A stretch of DNA of 45,611 bases, from positions 1 to 45,611 of the forward strand of contig CAUHSG010000016.1 in NCBI GenBank assembly GCA_959608885.1. Reading direction: 5' to 3'. Source of the stretch: an uncultured Coriobacteriia bacterium (GTDB lineage Bacteria > Actinomycetota > Coriobacteriia > Coriobacteriales > QAMH01). Shown here piece by piece: positions 40,902-45,611 of this stretch. The first letter of the stretch is position 1; each line of letters opens with the position of its first letter. The notes under the pieces were generated by a model that was not told where the DNA came from, searched no databases, and was given only the letters and a program-made list of their open reading frames with translations. The translations under genes and the position numbers were made by a program.

Positions 40902-40929
40902 GGGTGACAAGGGGTGCGTTTTGTCACCC
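40902..40929. repeat. REP-like palindrome (GGGTGACAA...TTGTCACCC)
   Basis: A perfect 9-bp stem (40902-40910 / 40921-40929) with a 10-nt loop, between two divergent genes. It shares the GACA/TGTC core with the other palindromes and contains the GCGTTTTGTC string that also occurs, as CCGTTTTGTC, near position 18. Confidence 0.55.
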
Positions 40930-40984
40930 TTTCCCATCGCGAGCCGATGCCTTACTATCATCATTTAAGCCATAAGGAGCCGCC

Positions 40985-41998
40985 ATGAGAATCTCAACCT
41001 ATGCCGACCTGACAGACGTGCACGTCATCGGCATTCCGCGCGCCCTATTGCAGTATCGTTATGGCGTGCTGTGGCAAACCTTCTTCGAGGAGCTCGGCAA
41101 GACGGTCGTCATCAGCAACGAGACCGACAAGGCCGTGCTCGATGCAGGCATCGCACGATCGGTAGACGAAACCTGCCTAGCCTCGAAAATCTTCCTGGGC
41201 CATGTCGTCGACCTCATCGGACGCTGCGACGCAATCTTCGTGCCCTGCTACGCAAGCTGCGACACGCACCGCGGCTTCTGCACGAAGTTCCAGTCCATGA
41301 CGGACCTGGTGCGCAACACCTTTCGCACCGAGCTGTGCGTCATCTCGCTACTCGTGGAAAACATCAGCGACGCAAAGGCAACGCGAGCTTCCTTCGTCGA
41401 ACTCGGACAGCGCCTGGGCGTCTCGCACAAAGATGCCAGGCGTGCGTACAAGCTAGCACTGCAGGCCCAGGAAAGGGCAGATGAGCAGCGAGCACGCAAC
41501 CAGCGGGAAATCCTGAAACTCATGGAGGAATACCGTGATGTGGTGGCCGATGACCCGAGCAAGACGGAGCAGGCACCATTGACCATCCTCATCGTCGCCC
41601 ATCCCTACATCGCCTTCGACCAATACATGTCGATGGACATCATCAACTCGCTGAAGCAACTTGGCTGCACGGTGGTCTTCGCCTGTGACACCGACCGGGC
41701 CAAGGCATACAAGGCAAGCCTCGATTTTTCGTCCACCATGCCCTGGGTTATCAACCGCGAGCTTATCGGCTCCATCCTCATGCTCAAGAATCAGATCGAT
41801 GGCATCATCCTCATCAGCGCGTTTCCCTGCGGCCCCGACTCCATGACCGACGACGCCATCATGCGCTGCATACGGGGCGTACCCATACTGAACCTCATGA
41901 TCGACGCCCAGACGGGAACTGCCGGCGTGCAGACACGCCTCGAAAGCTTCATCGACATCCTGCAATTTCAGCGCAAGGGAGGATACGTTCGTGACTGA
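40985..41998 (+). CDS. 2-hydroxyacyl-CoA dehydratase family protein (DUF2229-type)
   Basis: A 337-residue protein. The N-terminus IGIPRALLQYRYGVLWQTFFEELGKTVVIS is the usual opening of the DUF2229/acyl-CoA-dehydratase-activase-related family, followed by DETCLASKIFLGHV and FVPCYASCDTHRGFCTKFQ with Cys residues placed to hold an iron-sulfur cluster. The C-terminus FPCGPDSMTDDAIMRCIRG...NLMIDAQTGTAGVQTRLESFIDIL is of the HgdB dehydratase kind. ATG at 40985 follows AAGGAG. It overlaps the next gene by eight bases and forms a unit with the partner subunit and activator. Confidence 0.82.
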   Translation: MRISTYADLTDVHVIGIPRALLQYRYGVLWQTFFEELGKTVVISNETDKAVLDAGIARSVDETCLASKIFLGHVVDLIGRCDAIFVPCYASCDTHRGFCTKFQSMTDLVRNTFRTELCVISLLVENISDAKATRASFVELGQRLGVSHKDARRAYKLALQAQERADEQRARNQREILKLMEEYRDVVADDPSKTEQAPLTILIVAHPYIAFDQYMSMDIINSLKQLGCTVVFACDTDRAKAYKASLDFSSTMPWVINRELIGSILMLKNQIDGIILISAFPCGPDSMTDDAIMRCIRGVPILNLMIDAQTGTAGVQTRLESFIDILQFQRKGGYVRD

Positions 41999-43190
41999 CA
42001 TCGATCGAGAGGGCGTGCGCTCGAGAATCGCCGTTGACGGCTCCTCGTCACGTCCCTCCCAGCTCATTGCCGACAAGGCACGGGCAAGGCGCCAACTCAA
42101 GGCCCTCAAGAAGACGCGCCACAAGACGACCAAGGTTGCGTTCTTCCGCTACGGCTATTACGAGCCAGCCTTCAGATTCTTCACGGAACGCGTGCTCGAT
42201 GCCGAGTTCCTACCGCTGCCCATGGCCACAAGGCAGACCATCGAGCTCGGGGAGCGCCTTTCCACCGATTACGTCTGCACGCCGTTCAAGCACATCCTAG
42301 GCGATTACATCGAGGCGCTCGACCAGGGTGCCAACGTGCTCGTCCAATTCGCCGGCCCCTGTCGCCTGGGCTATTACGGCGAACTTCAGGAATCCATCTT
42401 GCGCGATGTCGGCTACGACTTCGTCATGCTCAACTTCTCCGAGCATAACGACCAAGGGGCAATCGGGTGGGCAAAGGACTGCCTCAGAAAGGTCAATCCG
42501 GACATCAACATTCCCCACGCGGTCGTGCAACTCCTCGCCACGGCGAACATGGCCGTCAAACTTGACTCGGCTCGCGATTACTACCTCGCCAACGCCGGCT
42601 TCGAGCGTGAACCGGGCTCCTTCGAACGCATCTGGGATTCCTATATGGATGACCTGAACGCCGCAACGTGCGATGGCGAAATCAACGAGGCGTACAACCG
42701 CTGCATGGACGCGATGCGCGCCCTGCCCATCGACAAGCCTGCAAACCCCATACGCATCGGGGTCGTCGGCGAGCTCTTCACCGCATTCGACGAGCGCTCG
42801 AACCTCGGTCTCGACGAGAAGCTCCTCAAAATGCGCGTGGAGATACACCGGTACCTGAACCTCACGCATCGTTTCATTCATTACAATGAACCCAACCTGC
42901 GCGTGAGCGCGGGAGAATACCTCCTCTACGATATGGGTCCCACCTCGACCATGACCGTCGTCACCGCGCGCCGCTACGCCGAGCGGGGATTTGACGGCAT
43001 CATCCACGCGAAATCGGCCGGCTGCACGCCTGAAATCGACTGCGAGCCCGTGCTCCAGCGCATCAGCTCGGACTTCCACATTCCCGTTCTATACCTCACC
43101 TACGATGCCCAGACAAGCGATACCGGCCTGGACACGCGCCTCGAGGCGTTCTACGACATGCTCGCCATGAAGAAGGAGTCACGCTCATGA
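41991..43190 (+). CDS. 2-hydroxyacyl-CoA dehydratase family partner subunit
   Basis: A 399-residue protein related to the previous one. Cys-containing segments DYVCTPFKHILGDYIEAL, QFAGPCRLGYYGELQ and SAGCTPEIDCEPVL provide possible cluster ligands, and the C-terminal VLYLTYDAQTSDTGLDTRLEAFYDML matches the end of HgdB-type subunits. The family accepts a high-energy electron from an ATP-driven activator to reduce or dehydrate a CoA ester or other difficult substrate; the actual substrate is not evident. The GTG start at 41991 has GGGAGGATAC before it. Its stop overlaps the activator start (ATGA). Confidence 0.82.
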   Translation: MTDIDREGVRSRIAVDGSSSRPSQLIADKARARRQLKALKKTRHKTTKVAFFRYGYYEPAFRFFTERVLDAEFLPLPMATRQTIELGERLSTDYVCTPFKHILGDYIEALDQGANVLVQFAGPCRLGYYGELQESILRDVGYDFVMLNFSEHNDQGAIGWAKDCLRKVNPDINIPHAVVQLLATANMAVKLDSARDYYLANAGFEREPGSFERIWDSYMDDLNAATCDGEINEAYNRCMDAMRALPIDKPANPIRIGVVGELFTAFDERSNLGLDEKLLKMRVEIHRYLNLTHRFIHYNEPNLRVSAGEYLLYDMGPTSTMTVVTARRYAERGFDGIIHAKSAGCTPEIDCEPVLQRISSDFHIPVLYLTYDAQTSDTGLDTRLEAFYDMLAMKKESRS

Positions 43191-44167
43191 ACTGCACTAT
43201 CGGGATCGACATCGGCTCCATTTCCACGAAAGGCGTCGTCATCGACGAGAGCCACGACATCATCGCGCGCTCCTACCTGTGGACGGAAGGAGACCCGGCC
43301 GGTGCGGCCAAGCGCGTGCTCGCCGAGCTGCGCGACCAGATCGACGAGAATGTGGTGCGCGTCATCAGCGCTGGCACCACGGGAAGCGCCCGACGGCTCG
43401 TGGGATCGATGCTCGGCGCCTCCGTCATCAAGAACGAGATCACCGCGCACGCGGTCGGCACCACGCACCTGCATCCCGATGTGCGCACCATCTTCGAGAT
43501 CGGCGGCCAGGATTCCAAGATCATCATCGTGCAGGACGGCATCGCCGTCGATTACGCGATGAACACGCTATGCGCCGCCGGAACGGGATCGTTCCTCTCG
43601 AGCCAGGCGCATCGTCTGGGCGTGGAGGTCGAGGAGTTCGGCGAGATTGCGCTCACCTCGAAGAAACCCGCGAACATCGCGGCGCGCTGCACGGTGTTCG
43701 CCGAAAGCGATCTCGTGCACAAGATCCAGGTGGGTTACTCGCGCGAGGACATCATCGCCGGCCTGTGCCATGCAGTCGCCTCCAACTACCTGAACAACGT
43801 GGGCAAGGGCAAGAAAATCGAGGGACCGGCCGTGTTCCAGGGCGGCGTGAGCAAGAACGTCGGCGTCGTCCACGCCTTCGAGGAGCTCCTGGGCATGCCC
43901 GTGCTCGTCGATCCGGACGGCCACCTCATGGGCGCCTATGGCGTGGCACTGCTCGCCGCAGATGCCGGCCCAACCACCGCGACGGGCGATGGTCCCTTTG
44001 CCGATGGCGCTTTCGATTTCGACGCCGCGCTCGACTTCGAGTTCGTCACCCGCGAGGTGGAATGCGGCAAGTGCGCCAACCACTGCGAAATCATCTGCGT
44101 CTATCGCGACGACGAGCTCATCGACTCGTGGGGCAACCGCTGCGAGCGCGGTGCCATAGCGAGATAG
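43187..44167 (+). CDS. Acyl-CoA dehydratase activase (HgdC/BadF-type ATPase)
   Basis: A 326-residue activator of the ASKHA ATPase fold. IGIDIGSISTKGVVIDE is the phosphate-1 loop, VISAGTTGSARR and IFEIGGQDSKII are further ATP-site motifs, and the two cluster Cys are in MNTLCAAGTGSFL and ARCTVFAESDLV, matching the two Cys that bridge a 4Fe-4S cluster in the HgdC dimer. A C-terminal tail with CGKCANHCEIIC and a later Cys is present, as in larger fused activases. It would hydrolyse ATP to drive one electron onto the dehydratase-like pair encoded upstream. The MFS gene begins 2 nt after its stop. Confidence 0.92.
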   Translation: MNCTIGIDIGSISTKGVVIDESHDIIARSYLWTEGDPAGAAKRVLAELRDQIDENVVRVISAGTTGSARRLVGSMLGASVIKNEITAHAVGTTHLHPDVRTIFEIGGQDSKIIIVQDGIAVDYAMNTLCAAGTGSFLSSQAHRLGVEVEEFGEIALTSKKPANIAARCTVFAESDLVHKIQVGYSREDIIAGLCHAVASNYLNNVGKGKKIEGPAVFQGGVSKNVGVVHAFEELLGMPVLVDPDGHLMGAYGVALLAADAGPTTATGDGPFADGAFDFDAALDFEFVTREVECGKCANHCEIICVYRDDELIDSWGNRCERGAIAR

Positions 44168-44169
44168 CC

Positions 44170-45519
44170 ATGGATCGTCGCCGCACATACGCGATGTTCG
44201 CCATCGTCACGCTGACCGCCGCGCTCGGCGGCCTGACGCAGACGGCCATGAACTCCATGCTCAGCGGTGTGCAGGCGAGTTTCGGCACACCCGAGAGCAT
44301 CAGCCAGTGGCTCACCACCATATACATGCTCGTCATCGGCATCACCGTCCCACTCGTGACTCATCTCGCACGTCGTTATGCGGTGCGCACGCTCATCTTC
44401 GCCGCCTTGGCGTTCATGTTGGTCGGTGCCCTGGTCGCAGCCCTTGCGCCCGGCTTCGCCATATTGCTTGCGGCGCGCGTGCTGCAGGCAATCAGCACGG
44501 GCATCATGCTGCCCGTCATGCAGACGATCGCCATGACGCGCTTTCCGGCCGGACAGAACGCGACGGCGATGGGCATCGCCGGCATCGCGCTCGGGTTCGC
44601 ACCCAATATCGGGCCGTTGTTCGGCGGACTGCTCGTCGATTCATGGGGGTGGAGAAGCTTCTTCTGGATTCTCGCGGGCATCATCGTCGCGCTTGCGCTC
44701 GCCACGCTCGCCTTCGTACGCAAGCGCGTTCACGAAGAGCAGAGAGCCCATCTCGACTACCTTTCGGCCCTACTCTCGACCATCGGATTCGGTTGCGTGC
44801 TGCTCTCGTTCTCGACGGCGGCATACCGCCCCATAAGCGACCCGACCATCTGGATGGGCATCGTCGTGGGCGTACTGTGCATCGTCTGGTTCATCGTCCG
44901 CCAACGGCGCATCGAATTCCCCCTCATCTCCATGTCGATCTTCCAATCGCGCACGTACGTGGTGAGCTTCGTCGCACAAAACCTACTCAACGCGTCATTC
45001 ATGGGCATCACGCTCATCCTCCCGCTCTTCATCGTGAACATCGCGGGCATGACGCCGGTCGACGCCGGCCTTGTCTTTCTTCCCACGACCATCCTCGCCG
45101 TCCTCTTCAACCCGCTTGCGGGCATACTGAGCGACAGGATCGGCGCGCGACCCGTCATCGTGAGCGCCGCGATCCTGCTCGCAGCTGGCAGCACCGCGAT
45201 GGCCTTCATCACCGCGGACACGCCGTTTTGGCTCGTCACCGCACTGCAGGTCGTGCGCGGAATTGGCGTGAGCTCTATCATCGGCCCGCTCAACTCATGG
45301 GGCATGCACAAGCTTTCCGCAAGAAACATGATCGATGCCGCAGCCTTCTTCACGACCGTACGTCAGGCGTGCGCATCGTTCGGAACGGCACTCATGATGC
45401 TGCTCATCTCGCTCGTGGGCGGCGCACTGGGATACAACCTCGCCCTGGGCCTTTCCGCCACGTTCGCCCTGGGCGTGCTCGTCTGCTCTGTCTTCTTCGT
45501 CCGCGACCTCGAGTCGTAA
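44170..45519 (+). CDS. MFS transporter, DHA2/EmrB-like
   Basis: A 449-residue permease. SGVQASFGTPESISQWLTTIYMLVIGITVPL is typical of the DHA2 family start, LPVMQTIAMTRFPAGQNATAMGIAGIALGFAPNIGPLFGGLLVD is its motif-C-like region, and LAGILSDRIGARPVIV a motif-A-like loop in the second half. It has about 12 to 14 helices and would export small molecules by proton antiport. The start at 44170, two bases after the activase stop, is the only one consistent with the family; an upstream open frame overlaps the activase. The tight coupling suggests it moves a substrate or product of the dehydratase system. Confidence 0.88.
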   Translation: MDRRRTYAMFAIVTLTAALGGLTQTAMNSMLSGVQASFGTPESISQWLTTIYMLVIGITVPLVTHLARRYAVRTLIFAALAFMLVGALVAALAPGFAILLAARVLQAISTGIMLPVMQTIAMTRFPAGQNATAMGIAGIALGFAPNIGPLFGGLLVDSWGWRSFFWILAGIIVALALATLAFVRKRVHEEQRAHLDYLSALLSTIGFGCVLLSFSTAAYRPISDPTIWMGIVVGVLCIVWFIVRQRRIEFPLISMSIFQSRTYVVSFVAQNLLNASFMGITLILPLFIVNIAGMTPVDAGLVFLPTTILAVLFNPLAGILSDRIGARPVIVSAAILLAAGSTAMAFITADTPFWLVTALQVVRGIGVSSIIGPLNSWGMHKLSARNMIDAAAFFTTVRQACASFGTALMMLLISLVGGALGYNLALGLSATFALGVLVCSVFFVRDLES

Positions 45520-45540
45520 AACTGGAGCACGAACCAGACA

Positions 45541-45573
45541 AAACCCGCCGGGGGCCGTTTTTGGGGTTTTTTT
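45541..45573 (+). terminator. Probable terminator after the MFS gene
   Basis: AAACCC (45541-45546) can pair with GGGTTT, with a GCC/GGC stack (GCCGGGGGC) inside the loop region, followed by seven T residues ending at 45573. It lies 21 nt after the stop codon. The remaining bases to 45611 show no gene. Confidence 0.5.
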
Positions 45574-45611
45574 AGACATTTCAACAAACACGACAACACT
45601 TTCCCCGCCGG

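Noticed and set aside
43279..44169. N-terminal extension of the MFS transporter
   Set aside because: It lies inside the activase gene in another frame, is Arg-rich and has no family similarity; the ATG at 44170 gives a normal DHA2 start.

Overview
The window reads as one contiguous stretch of a GC-rich chromosome with short intergenic gaps, many ATGA start/stop overlaps and strong GGAGG-type ribosome binding sites. The gene content (TAXI-type TRAP transporter, Tat-exported molybdopterin oxidoreductase with NrfD anchor, 2-hydroxyacyl-CoA dehydratase family genes, Bce-type antibiotic module, Lic-type phosphocholine genes) suggests an anaerobic, probably gut-associated actinobacterium of the Coriobacteriia/Eggerthellaceae type. 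That placement is inference from gene content and style. I saw no rRNA, tRNA, CRISPR array, transposase or prophage gene.

Layout. 93-2751: membrane-anchored endonuclease/exonuclease/phosphatase-like protein, a diacylglycerol-kinase-family lipid kinase and a flavodoxin-type oxidoreductase. 2990-6392: TAXI-TRAP transporter (lipoprotein plus fused permease) ending in a clear terminator. 6418-8529: CDF metal exporter and a DUF2974-type hydrolase. 8633-18468: a surface-polymer locus with two paralogous three-domain proteins (winged helix + LicC-like nucleotidyltransferase + LicA-like kinase), an alkaline-phosphatase-superfamily membrane phosphotransferase, a YidC insertase fused to a TagB/TagF-type glycerophosphotransferase, a stand-alone choline-kinase-like protein and a LicB-like permease. 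18778-22395: metal-chelate/corrinoid ABC importer with a methyltransferase. 22575-23525: CorA. 23553-30988 (minus strand): a TetR - radical SAM - molybdoenzyme - ferredoxin - NrfD - flavodoxin lipoprotein operon. 31133-32431: CLC-type channel/antiporter. 32615-37662: Bce-like two-component system plus a 45-residue membrane protein and an ABC transporter. 37792-40823: an orphan multi-pass membrane protein and an alanine/glycine symporter. 40985-45519: a split 2-hydroxyacyl-CoA dehydratase/activase trio with an MFS transporter.

How the genes work together. The surface-polymer locus is the most unusual part. Enzymes that would phosphorylate and CDP-activate choline (or a similar amino alcohol) are fused to a DNA-binding domain, resembling in architecture the trifunctional NAD regulator NadR. 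The same AT-rich 12-base half-site, TAATATTCAATT, paired with an inverted partner about 28-29 bp away, lies in the promoter regions of the choline-kinase gene and of one of these fusion genes. The neighbouring membrane phosphotransferase and the YidC-glycerophosphotransferase fusion look like the polymer-building side. In the Bce module, CTTAC-N6-GTAAG inverted repeats precede both the regulator gene and the transporter operon, with further GTAAG half-sites at 11-bp phase before the transporter.

Two kinds of non-coding structure stand out. A roughly 170-nt palindromic element occurs twice (22407-22575 and 34378-34544). Its central sequence is nearly identical in both copies while its long stems differ completely in sequence but remain self-complementary, which is the pattern expected of a conserved structured RNA. 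Separately, REP-like palindromes of the form TGAGACA...TGTCTCA or TGACA...TGTCA lie in several intergenic gaps.
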